Shown here: piece after piece, positions 46,601 to 56,400 of the stretch
Layout of the letters: every line of letters begins with the position of its first letter
Position numbering within the stretch: the first letter of the stretch is position 1
Source: Hemicentrotus pulcherrimus
Taxonomy: Eukaryota; Echinodermata; Echinoidea; Camarodonta; Strongylocentrotidae
Assembly: GCA_003118195.1 (NCBI GenBank)
Contig: BEXV01000196.1
Coordinates: 181,878-245,877, forward strand
Reading direction: 5' to 3'
Length of the DNA: 64,000 bases
Program-made: the position numbers and the translations under genes
Notes under the pieces: model-generated
Told to the model about the DNA's origin: nothing
The model's input: the letters and a program-made list of their open reading frames with translations, nothing else
The model's database searches: none

Positions 46601-49600
46601 CTCATTCTTTTTCTCTGTCTTTCCTTCCGTCTCCCTCTCTCTCTTTCTCTCCCTCTCTCTTTCCCTCTCTCTCGCTCTCTCTTTCCCTCTCTCACTCTCT
46701 CTTTCCTCTCCTTTACTGTTCTGTATTTGTTTTAAAAAATGACAATATCAACTATATATTTCGCAGTCTACCACTATTTCTCTTTTCTATCTGTTTCTAT
46801 ATCTATCGTTTATTCTACAAACGATATGATGAGCCAGTCGCCACTAAAATTATCAACAGGAGGAATTTGAAAACAGTATCATGAAAGCACTATGTCATCA
46901 TATGGATCAACAATTTATGCATAATTACTTTTTTGTAAGAGAAATCCTATAATTATGGAAGTTATAACAGATTAAATAAATGAATTATTTTAGCATGGCT
47001 TAATTTGGTACCACAATGCTTAGTATGTGTCTATTTTATCACCGTACACTTAATGGCCGGAGTTCTAGCTCTAGACCATTACAACACTTGAAAACTGATG
47101 GAAAGCTACGTGTCATGCAAATTCAAGATAAAATCAGTTTGACATGGTTCATAAATGTTTGAGCAAGCTGAAGTCTGACATCTTCCTGAACATGATGTGT
47201 TATTCAAACTGATTCTTTCCTTCTTTCGTTATATTATTTGTCAATCAAATTTTCGAATCATTCATTTTACAATCTACGGTAGATATGAACTTACATTATA
47301 TAGTTATATATATATATATATATACTTGTAACATAATGTTAAAAAATGAAGGTATTACCTAATTGGTGAGAAGGGTCTATAATACTTGAACAAGATTAAT
47401 ATATTGATTTTTCGATTGATTGACATCTCGTATTATTGAAATGTCCTGAATTTCGAATTACGTGTGCACTTAAAATTTGATAGTCAATTCATCAAGGTTG
47501 TGTCAACATTGTCTTGATTTCTCTTTGATACAGAAATTCGAGCAACTATTATAAGTGTCGATATGTATAATAACGCTGTACTAATCCCTTTCTGTATTTA
47601 TAGATATTTAAGTGTAATGTACTACCTTAAAAATTCAAATAGAACGCTATTATAACCAACATTTATTGCTAACAGTGAAATTAATACTGGGAGCTTTTAG
47701 AAAGCGTGACTGGTGACGTATAAAAGCACTATTGTCAACTGAGCAACTAAGGGAAAATTGTTGATTAACATATCTTATAAAAAAAAACCATGTGCTCTAT
47801 AAAGAGGTTATCGTCGTTTACAAAGATGTTGAGGACTAAAACACAGAAGAGATTGAGTAGAAGATGAAATATAAACCTTAAACGTTTATCTCGCCCGCAC
47901 CAATGCTAATAAATCACCCAAACCCTGGGTTTCAATTTCAGTAAAGGTGATAGCCCGACCTGAACGATGTGGTGTATAACTGACCGTGGCGGCTCAGCGG
48001 CCGGGGAAATTACCACTGAGAACCCCATCGGATTAAGTTTCACCGTATCTCTCGCATGCATGTATTTAAAGAAACCGAACCCACTGCAATAAGTTGTTTG
48101 CATTGTGTGTCTTTCGTCCACTCGTGTGCCGTACATAAAAGGTTATTTTCTATGGTATGTAACTCATAATGTAGTCCACATTTTCATATACATCTGACAT
48201 GCAATATAAAGTATGGACACAAATGGTATATGAAATATAGCTCAATCTGTTCCGGTGTGTGTCCTCGTAGTAGCTCAACTCGGAACAGTGAATACCTACA
48301 GAAGATAAAGCGTGATACACAAGGGGAAAGCACGCCAAACGAGGGCATTACACTTTCCTTCCCTATTCGATACCATAATGGTGTACTTTGAGCCCTTAAT
48401 GCCAAAAACATAACGAATATACCATCCTTATGGTCGAGTAATATCTTGTATCGGCAGGGGTATGACATTTAATCTGGCATAAACCAGGAATTTGGAAGCT
48501 CTTCGCTTTGCACCAGGAACCAACCGTTTATACAAGTATACGATTTGCTCAAGAAATGATAATTAAAGTGGGTATGGTGTATTTCCAGCGGAGGGTAAAG
48601 GGTAAAACATGTGTAAAGGAGGAGCGATTCTGGTCTATACCATAGAAAGTATAGGAAAATAGAAATGGAGAGAGGCAGAGAAGTGTATTCTACATCCTCA
48701 TAATTAGGTGGAATTTGTTAGACAAGGGTTGAATAAACGTAGTTTCTTGACAGGCTTATTACAATATTGCGCTTTCCACAAAAGTTGCATTGTGTTTTTT
48801 TAAATCACAGTATACTACTATATACACACACATAATGTTCAGGATTGTCTGTAGTCAATCTAGACGGGAATATGTAACTACGCGAAGCTTTTGTAATGCA
48901 CCTTGCAGATATTCTGTGATTTGATTTGCATTGTATTGTGTGTGCTTACCAGCACTCGTGGCACGCTGGTGAATGTGTCAACCGCCAACTGAAGCAAACA
49001 AAATGTTAAATAAGGTAGGTTTTATGAATCATGTCATTTCTGATAATTTAATTACTACGTACTCATCGAACAATGAGTTTAGATATTGCATTAGCGTAGC
49101 CTATGCCAATTTATCTTTTAAGGCACATTTCCGTTGTTCGTGTGAATTGTATACCCAGCTGGCAGACTGTATACATGTATTCTCCATACGACTATAAACT
49201 CTACCTGCATGGCATATTATTCATCTTCACAAGCGTTTAAAATGCAACGACTATATTTAAGCACAATACGTCGACTCCATAATTCAAGCCCGGCACTGCA
49301 GTAAAGAATTTTCTTTCGAGCCGTTGGACCATTACCTTCACTTGACGGACCTGGGTATTAAGTATCATTTTAAAAATGCGCGAGTTTGAAAAAACATACC
49401 TCTTGTACTCTATTTCATTCACAAACAGATGGGGGAATATATGTACTCAATATGTAAAGAGGGAGAAGAAGAGATTAACTTCTGCGACGGAGGTTACATT
49501 TTTTGTTTAACGAAACCATATGGCCTAAGTATCGTCAAACAGAAATGTCTCAATGGAGTTCGGTGCTCTGCCTCATGTCACTTGTTACACATGTTCTCCA

Positions 49601-50354
49601 AATTAGCGATACCCTATGCTATCCATAACATTCAGCTAGTATAGTAAGTAATGCAACCAAATAAAATTGATTTACATATTATAATAGGCATACAGGTTAA
49701 TTTCAAATGGCATTCAACCATCTGAATAAGAAGTCGGAATTGCCTTTAAATATTCAGAATTCATCCCCACTAACCAAACTTTAATTGCTCAACTCTACGA
49801 CACAACCCTAGAAGCTTGCATCAGAACATGCAGGGCTTTCAATGTGCACTAAGGTTTAAGAGATTATTCGCATCTCTCACACTAATTTATCTTAATGCAT
49901 CAGTTTCCGATCGCCATGTGCTGTAAGAGCTACTAGCATCTAATGGCGACCTAAGAAACTAGTTGCCCTCTCATAGTTAACAAATGTATAGAGGCGGAGC
50001 GAAGGGGATGGTAGCTATATAACAGGAGTATCATATGAATTGTGGGGTGTGAGGAGAAATATCTGACCTCGGTATGTTAGAAAATTCCAAAATACCTACT
50101 TAATTTGTTGAAGAAAGCTCATTCCGAGATTGACTCCAGAACACTATATTTGTAGAAAGAATTATCTTACAGATTATTTTGTTTAATGTAAATTTCGTTC
50201 CATTTTTTTAGTAATCTCAGAGGTATTATTGATCAGGTCTTGTCATATCTACTCACCAAAAAGGTCACTTACCCCCTACCTCTGGCCAAAATATTATAAC
50301 TAGTAGGGCGAAAATGATGCAAGTAGTTAAAATGAAGAATGCTGGCATGAACAT
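34683..50354 (-). CDS. Nicotinic acetylcholine receptor alpha-type subunit (7 coding exons)
   Basis: Subunit of a pentameric Cys-loop ligand-gated channel in the plasma membrane. Coding segments in transcript order: 50354-50273, 40573-40431, 38964-38920, 38359-38250, 37464-36629, 35797-35391, 34895-34683. They join in frame to 611 residues. The 45- and 110-base exons are the classical sizes for exons 3 and 4 of this family. Visible: signal peptide (1 to about 28), loop D Trp87, loop A Tyr125, Cys-loop Cys160-Cys174, loop B Trp181, loop C Tyr222, vicinal Cys224-Cys225 and Tyr229, which define an alpha subunit with a full agonist cage. M1 is about 241-264, M2 273-293, M3 302-328, then a ~210-residue cytoplasmic loop, M4 about 551-575 and an unusually long ~35-residue extracellular tail. 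M2 lacks the -1' and 20' glutamates. The first exon is the least certain part. I cannot name an orthologue. Confidence 0.85.
35391..35797 (-). CDS. nAChR exon 6: cytoplasmic M3-M4 loop
   Basis: Encodes residues 406-541. It is low in conservation, hydrophilic, and contains a basic run (TSKKRPRP). It ends with an amphipathic helix, VEDIMYLTSRSINNEYATK, which leads into M4. Phases are 1 at the 5' side and 0 at the 3' side, with a GTAAGT donor. Loop regions of this kind carry trafficking and phosphorylation signals; no specific site is assigned. Confidence 0.85.
36040..36290. repeat. Degenerate GGACAACTACC minisatellite with N gap
   Basis: More than ten imperfect copies of a unit built on GGACAACTACC(CCCTA) lie in intron 5 of the receptor gene. 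They are interrupted by a poly-C run with four N (36176-36179). The right end inverts: ACTACCACCGGACAACT is followed by AGGTAGTTGTCCGGTAGT, which would fold into a hairpin at 36247-36289. The C-run length is probably misassembled. Confidence 0.85.
36629..37464 (-). CDS. nAChR exon 5: Cys-loop, agonist site, M1-M3
   Basis: An 836-base exon encoding residues 127-406. It carries the Cys-loop (Cys-13 residues-Cys), FGSWSYD (loop B), the motif IKYPCCDDIYVDVTY (loop C), M1, M2 and M3, then the start of the cytoplasmic loop. The vicinal cysteines map to 37170-37175 and M2 to about 36966-37031. The acceptor is TTTTCTAG and the donor GTATGA. Confidence 0.96.
38060..38175. repeat. AACCTG-type dispersed repeat, copy 3
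   Basis: GCAGTGGAACCTGATTTAGA at the left and GAGGTTTATACGCAGGTAAC at the right resemble the repeats in ACOX3-B introns 5 and 8. It lies in intron 4 of the receptor gene. Confidence 0.4.
38250..38359 (-). CDS. nAChR exon 4 (110 bases): loop A
   Basis: Encodes residues 91-127, starting MWRDYHFTWDPADFG and ending KIWIPDIMIYNN. Tyr125 is the loop A aromatic. The 110-base length and phase 0/2 boundaries are the family standard. Confidence 0.96.
38920..38964 (-). CDS. nAChR exon 3 (45 bases): loop D
   Basis: Encodes DEKNQVLTSKVWMKQ (residues 76-90). Trp87 corresponds to the complementary-face loop D tryptophan. The 45-base length is the classical exon 3 size in nicotinic receptor genes. Confidence 0.95.
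39347..39733. mobile_element. Probable decayed TTAA-type foldback element
   Basis: TTAA at 39347-39350 is followed by AGGGAAACTCCACCCTGA. About 370 bases on, AGTGTTTCCCTTTT (39720-39733) is an imperfect inversion of the end, but no TTAA follows it. It lies in intron 2 of the receptor gene and contains an N at 39594 after a C run. Confidence 0.4.
40431..40573 (-). CDS. nAChR exon 2: mature N-terminus
   Basis: Encodes residues 28-75, with SSSEELLREKLFPPDYNPW and then VLFIWFGLAISQIVDV. This is the N-terminal helix and first beta strand of the ligand-binding domain. It starts in phase 1, so an upstream exon ending one base into a codon is required. The acceptor polypyrimidine tract is a TC microsatellite. 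Confidence 0.95.
40574..40609 (-). repeat. TC microsatellite at the exon 2 acceptor
   Basis: GA on the plus strand, so TC in the transcript. It runs directly into CCTACAG, the acceptor of receptor exon 2, and acts as its polypyrimidine tract. Confidence 0.9.
41727..42050. other. Duplicated 161-162-bp block flanking one N (likely assembly duplication)
   Basis: The sequence at 41727-41888 is repeated at 41890-42050, with a visible difference only in a TTTAGAAAAA versus TTTAAAAAA stretch. A single N (41889) separates the copies. Overlapping contig ends or two haplotypes joined without merging would look like this. It lies in receptor intron 1. Confidence 0.85.
44040..44137. repeat. Two adjacent near-perfect palindromes with one-base loops
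   Basis: Arms of 27 bases (44040-44066 and 44068-44094) are perfect reverse complements around a single G. Eight bases later, arms of 17 bases (44103-44119 and 44121-44137) pair around a single T with one mismatch. It lies in receptor intron 1. Confidence 0.9.
45361..45446. repeat. GA microsatellite
   Basis: GAGA-rich run in receptor intron 1. Confidence 0.9.
46546..46712. repeat. CT-rich microsatellite
   Basis: Interrupted CT and CCCTCT repeats in receptor intron 1. Confidence 0.85.
50273..50354 (-). CDS. Probable nAChR exon 1: signal peptide
   Basis: On the minus strand, ATG is followed by a strongly hydrophobic run (MFMPAFFILTTCIIFALLVI, then IFWPEVGG) and a GTAAGT donor in phase 1. That is exactly the phase required by exon 2, 9.7 kb downstream. 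The joined protein starts with a signal peptide and continues into the N-terminal helix, as nicotinic subunits do. A good acceptor (TTTTACTTTACAG) lies eight bases before the ATG, hinting at an upstream non-coding exon. The rival candidate at 43211-43220 lacks a signal peptide. Confidence 0.55.
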
Positions 50355-50432
50355 TTTTAACTGTAAAGTAAAAGAAATTTCAAAGGATAGTATTCCCATC
50401 CATCTCACTGGCCTCTTTACAGGGGAATGGGT

Positions 50433-50479
50433 CTTTCTTCTTCTTCTTCTTCTTCTTCTTTTTCTTCTTCTGCTTCTTC
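50433..50479. repeat. TTC trinucleotide microsatellite
   Basis: TTC run, GAA on the minus strand. It lies just upstream of the probable receptor signal-peptide exon. Confidence 0.9.
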
Positions 50480-51016
50480 GTCTGTCTATTTGTCTCCTTT
50501 TTTTGCTCCTCGTCCCCAAAAATGGCAAAATCGGGTAAGAAAAGAGAGATAAATAGAAAGAAATTGTGAAAAGGATCGCGAAAGGAAGATGATAAGACTC
50601 CTTACCTCCAAACCTCCCCCTAAACGATGGCATCGAAATTTTATCCACCTAGTACTGCTTATCCAGCGCCCCTCCAATGACTCGCCCCATGCTATGCCAT
50701 TGATGACCATGCGAAGGCAATCCTCTTTCAAAAGGCACTGAAAGCTTTGACACTTGAAAACCTCTTGGAGGAATGACTAAAGAGCAGTACTTATGGAGAA
50801 CACGTATGCTGAAATGATTTTCGCTGAGGGTAGAGAATATTAAAGGTCCTTTGGTCATTCCCATCACTTGAAAGATGATAATGCTTTGTGGATGTGACGG
50901 TGTGTTGAATCATAGTCATGTCATTCTATCTAGCTCATAATACTATATTCCGAGCACGTGAATCATAATTAAATACATGAAATTTCTCCACGAACGGACA
51001 AATAATAATGTAAATG

Positions 51017-51716
51017 TTAAAGGGGAATTAACCTCCAACTATGAAACATTATCATGTCATAAAGAGTAAAATAACGTTCCATTTAATGTAAAAAGCATTT
51101 TTGTAAGCCAAATAATATCGTCTTGCAAGCACAATAAAGATACTCTACTTCGCCATATTTACGACGTCGTCTACTTCCCAAGGAAGCTGCCGTTTTGTCG
51201 AAATTTCTCTTCAAAACTTCCTGGTTGTGACGTTTTGCAAGGAGAACTGATGTAGCGCGTGGTGCACGCGTTATCAATACACGTCAAACATGGTGTACTG
51301 CCAAATGTTTGATTGTATTAATTTGTTCCTCAAAAATCGAGGGGAAAGCGTTTCATCGGTTTCCAGTCCAAAACAATTGCAATTGAATATTCAATCTATA
51401 TGTAGCAGCTCTGAAGGTGGAGAAAAAGTACAAATACGACAGGAAAAAAGATGTGATCATTTTACAGTCTACAACAGGGAAATGTACGTACGCAATAGCG
51501 GTCGAATCCATGCTATATACGTCACAGAACGGGCCGTGGGCAAACACAATGGCGACGTTCTGAAAATTCTCAGAGCCGCGAAAGACGAAGGATTCTGAAG
51601 AAGAGTTACGTCCAACCTATCGTTAAATGTATGAAGATTTTTTATTTTTTCAGATAACGTTTTAAAAGGCCTACAAACTAAAATTGACATATACTTTGAG
51701 GTTAATTCCTCTTTAA
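51017..51716. mobile_element. 0.7-kb TTAA-flanked element
   Basis: The element spans 51021-51712 between TTAA at 51017-51020 and 51713-51716. Ends AGGGGAATTAACCTC and GAGGTTAATTCCTCT are inverted repeats matching at 14 of 15 positions. The interior holds an open frame of 102 codons (51290-51598, plus) with no recognised domain. A non-autonomous piggyBac-like element is the best reading. Confidence 0.7.
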
Positions 51717-52430
51717 GGTTCATTTTTTGTAAGGATCCATGTAAGAGGATGATGGTAAAATGAAGAGAGGATCAGATCCTAAAGGAATTGAAGACAATTT
51801 TCTTTTAATATAGAAAATGTAATGCAGTTCACTTTAAAAAAAATATTACGAAAGATTGACGTTGTTCATTTGAGAACGTAAGATAAATATGTTTTTGTTT
51901 AAGTCGTATCATAAGTTGAGCTGAAAAACATCAAAATGTATGTGTTTCTATTTAGATTATAACAAATTTAGTAATTAAATTATTAGGCAGCTTTGTCGTC
52001 TGCTGTAATTGGTTTCCAAAGAGTTGGTTTTTCTACTTTCACAGTTCTTATCAAAAGCTCACAACGCCAGTCATACTGTCGTCTCTAAAAGTCCACATCC
52101 TTCTCCCAAACATAAAAAGGTCATTCTGAATGACGGAGAATAGTTGCTTCAGTAATGAAGTTCTTTCCTATAAATCGTGTGGATGAAAGGATGAAAGACA
52201 GTTCGTTTCCAATTAGCTCATAGCAGGTCATGAATCTTAGTATCTTAGTAATGTCACAGTTCAATATGGATCAAAGGGAGATACATTTCATAAGGACTAG
52301 GGTTAGCCACAGGGGCGGGTCCAGGATTGCAAGAAACGAGGGGCTGCGAAATGTTTGAATCCCGCACAGATCCTGATCATGTTCACCGTTCTAAATGATG
52401 TAAACTTTCCCTTCTTTCCCCATTAATACA

Positions 52431-52435
52431 CCTTC

Positions 52436-52483
<48 letters not shown>

Positions 52484-52497
52484 TCACTGTTCCTCTC
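52431..52497. repeat. CT microsatellite
   Basis: Nearly pure CT dinucleotide run. Confidence 0.9.
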
Positions 52498-53183
52498 TTC
52501 TTAAATACCTAGGCCTTCATCCTCCATCATTTTCATATGACTCTTTCTTTGTATATCTCCCTCTCCCCCACCCTCTCTCCCTCTCTTTCTTCCATCTCCT
52601 TACTCGCTTAACTCTTTCAAGCAATCCAATTATCTTGTCGATCGCTTCAGGGATTTATTAATGTGACGACGTCGAGATTCCCTCTTCCTCGTCTCTTCAT
52701 CCTCGTTGTCATCATCCTAATCCTCCTTCTCTTTGCATGGTTCTTCTTTCAACTACCCTCAACTCGCCTTTTTTTTTAAATATGAAGGATGACCACTTAA
52801 TCGTCTCGTATAAGGCACAAAATACGGGAATATAATCCACAAGTAGATTCCTACTTACGAAGAACACAAGTGCAAAATTACACTGATTCGGACAACAGCA
52901 CATAAAGACATTCACTTGGCATGAGAGCTTTCATAAAGAATTAGAAACAAACATGGGAAATTGACGAAGGACTGGACAGTGTCTGATACAATTGGGCTTG
53001 GCATTCATGTTTCCAATATGTATTAACCAAAAATGTGGCAAATCCAAACAAGTCTTTTAGCAAACTTAATGTTTTATGCTAAAATTCAAAGCAATTCAAA
53101 ATAAGTATAGCCTAATGTAAATAGACTTACCAAAAAATACAAGGCATACGTCATGTACATACACACTTAGATATTCGCACCCT

Positions 53184-53466
53184 GGGGGTGTTTCACAGAG
53201 ACACTAAGTAGAAGTTAACTCGAAGTTGAACTTAAACAATTATAGAGAGCCATTTGTAGCCTTGAAATAAAATATATTCAAAAGCAGTATTTTAGACTTT
53301 TCATAAATTCCACAACAAGAACATGAAATCTCCTTGATAAGAGAAATAAGAATGAATTAAATCAACATTTATGCCTTTTAAAATAACTTTTACAAAATAT
53401 TTTCAAAGATGCTAACGGCTTTCCATGATTGTTAAGTCCAACTTAGGATCTTTGTGAAACACCCCC
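53184..53466. mobile_element. GGGGGTGTT-ended foldback element, copy 2
   Basis: Ends GGGGGTGTTTCACAGAG and CTTTGTGAAACACCCCC. The interior aligns along its length with 28476-28788, including AGAGCCATTTGTAGCCTT and GATGCTAACGGCTTTCCAT. It is shorter by about 30 bases through small deletions. Confidence 0.75.
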
Positions 53467-56400
53467 AGGTAACGTATCAAGCGTATCCATTTGCCATTAA
53501 TTTAATTTTCCTAGATGGATCAAAGGCTATCTATCTAATCCGTCAATACATTTACCATGTCCCATCTAAAGTACCGACCGAAGTGGAGTCTGGCTTCAGA
53601 CTATCCACGGACCTCAGCTGGGGTTGTTCAAATCATCTGACGGCGATACTACGTGATGAGTGATGTATGTGTGTGACATATACATCAATAAACGATGGAG
53701 TTAGCAGACTGAAAGACAAACATGCTCGCATAAGCAAACTCCTGTTTCTTTCGCTCTCACCCGGGGTAACCTTTATTCACACGACTAGGTGGGCAGCATT
53801 CACGAGAATGATCAGAAGAAAAAGAATCGATATATGAAATTTCATCACACATCAAACGCGGCAGAAAAGCCTACAAGCTCCCAAATATTACATTTGTTAC
53901 ATGTATGCAAACGTTTGTTAGTGCTTTACATCAATTTGTCCAAAGATGAAAGTCTCAATCTTACATAATTAATGAATTGACGAATGGTACAACGTTTACA
54001 ATGTTCCTTTGCCACAAGTGGCGATTGAGACATTCATCAGTTTTCCATGGATGCACATCAGCTCAAAATGATAGACATCATAATACAGCAGGACTGCTTT
54101 GTGAAATTGTGCATCACAAAATTCTTGTTAAAATTACCTATTTCATGTCCTGATCTGCTAAACGTACATGACCACCTTAGCTTATCTAACACCGGAGTCT
54201 TTTCAATAATCTTGAATCCCTTCGTAATAAATATCTGTCTGATAAATATAATGTAGCAATGGAATATAATGTGCATAGTACATAAAGAGTTAAATTTTAT
54301 TTACAAAGAAAGTTATAGGCCATATCAAACAAAACATATTGAATGGACAATAAAGTATTAAAAGTACCAAAGTGAACAAAATACTTCATGAAACTATTAA
54401 AAAGAAAAAACCTAATGCGTGACCAAATTGACGCATAATGATAGTTAAATTAGAGTAGTGAGCCTTTCCTACAATCAGTAAAGTAACCTGTTATTTGATG
54501 AGCTAAGTTTGCAATACTAACCTTACCTTTCGTAGACCCCTCCTTCCCTTTTAGACCTTCTAATTGCCGTATAAAGTCATACACAAGTGCATAACATATT
54601 ATGTGGCAAAGGAAAAGTCAATTTTTCTTCTTAACATTTTAAACCATACTGCATGCTGTCATAATTAAAAGGTTAAAATATTTGAAAAAGTGCCTCACAA
54701 TATCACGTTTGTAAGACAATGACAAAGCAAATGGTAGTGCCAGTGGAAAAGGGTGGTGAGTTTTGTGAAGCCCACGATGAGGAGTGAGAAGACGAAGACA
54801 AATTTCATTAGATTTTCTTTCTAAATAATTATATAGCTATATTCATATCAGGTCATTGACCAGTCTAATGATTTCTCTTGTGAATATTGGACGTGGCGCC
54901 ACTGGTACGTATTCACAGTAAGCCCCTGAGTAATACTACTTAAGCTCTATATGAGGGGCAAGCGAGTTGTGATCTTCAATAAATGGAAATACCCTCATCA
55001 AGATCTGATATATCTACGACAGTCAATTGCCTTAGCCATCCTCATGACTGAAAAGTATTATTCTTAATCTGTGCCAAAGCTAACTATGTCTGGTATGCTG
55101 GTACAAAGATCTTTTAGAAAAAAGTATGGAGACAAAAATATCATCAATCTGGAGTACTTTATGGCTTAACAAATAATAATCACATGATCAAATATTATTG
55201 ATTAACCAAAACACCGCTTGAAAGCCAGACTACACTTTTCTTTGATTACCCAATTCAAGCTTCGGCGTAAGCCTGGTTTGCTCCCTGCCTCGGTTACTCG
55301 ATACTATTCACACATTTCCACAAACTCGCCTCTCCTTTTGAAAATCATGCTGGTGGAAATCTCTGAAGAGGAGTCCGTAATGAAATTTCATGGTTCATGG
55401 TGGACCAGTTCACTCAACAGACGAATATCGATTTTGAGACTCTGGTGAAGGCATGGACGAATGAGAGGCTAATGTTGGAATGCGAAGAAGGTATAATGTA
55501 TTGCATTCGGCAAACTCATATTGGAAGCAGTATAGTCAGCAAGAGAAGGTGCATTAAAAGTGAACCCCAAAACCTTCTGGAAAATGCGTTCCACAAATTC
55601 TCTCCACCTGCTCCTTGGGAGCAGTCCTAGAAGGGTTGCGTTTAGAGGGAGTTGGGGGNGGGGTTCTTGCATTCGAGAGAACGTTTCTGTGGTGCTCGTT
55701 TTTTGTGTGGGGGCTATGGAACCGTTCCTGCTCGATTTGTATACTACTTTGACTAAAAAAAAAGACACAGTATATCTCTTCCTTTTTATACGTTCGCAGG
55801 AACAAAAGACGTCAAGGGTTTTGACATTTGCGGAGTTATTCCTAGAATTGCCTTGAACTAAGTAAAAAGAAAGTAACACAAACTGAGAGATTTAATTGGT
55901 ATCCCGCCTTCACTTTTACAAAAAAAGTTTGCGTTTGCCAGGTAAACTCCAAATGAAGCCTTGCAATCGTTTGAGAACATTCATCCGTCTTCAAAATATT
56001 TATAAATTCATATTTTCGTAAACCATTTAGCGCCTGCTCGAATGGTAAAATGAGAATGAACCGATGCATACCAAAGCCTCATGCCAACATGGCCATGGCC
56101 ATTTCGCCACATTGCTTTCATTCTACGCAAAATACAAACTGTATTGGAAGAGAGAATTTATAAAAATGACTCATTCGCATATTGTTGCAGACACAGAAAT
56201 TGAGTCGAAAATTGATGAAACCCTTTCACCCGACGGAGCTCGTCAGAGTTTGATCGGTGGAGAGATATTTGGAAAAGAGTGCTGCTAGCAGGATGATAAG
56301 GGTAACACGGTTGCTAGGGGTAACCAAGAAAAAAGGGAAACGGGCCCCCTGTAGGGAACGGGTTATAACATTGTAAAGTGAGAAATATGTGAGTTATTAT

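Larger units (their letters stand above)
43221..50272. other. Interior of receptor intron 1, no exon seen
   Basis: About 7 kb of A/T-rich sequence. It contains CT-rich text at 43850-44060, the palindrome pair at 44040, GA and CT microsatellites (45361-45446, 46546-46712) and a TA run near 47307-47325. Open frames are short and show no conserved motif. Confidence 0.5.

Noticed and set aside
50265..50648. 127-residue minus-strand open frame as an independent protein
   Set aside because: The Arg-rich part comes from the TTC microsatellite. Only the last 82 bases before the donor look like a coding exon.
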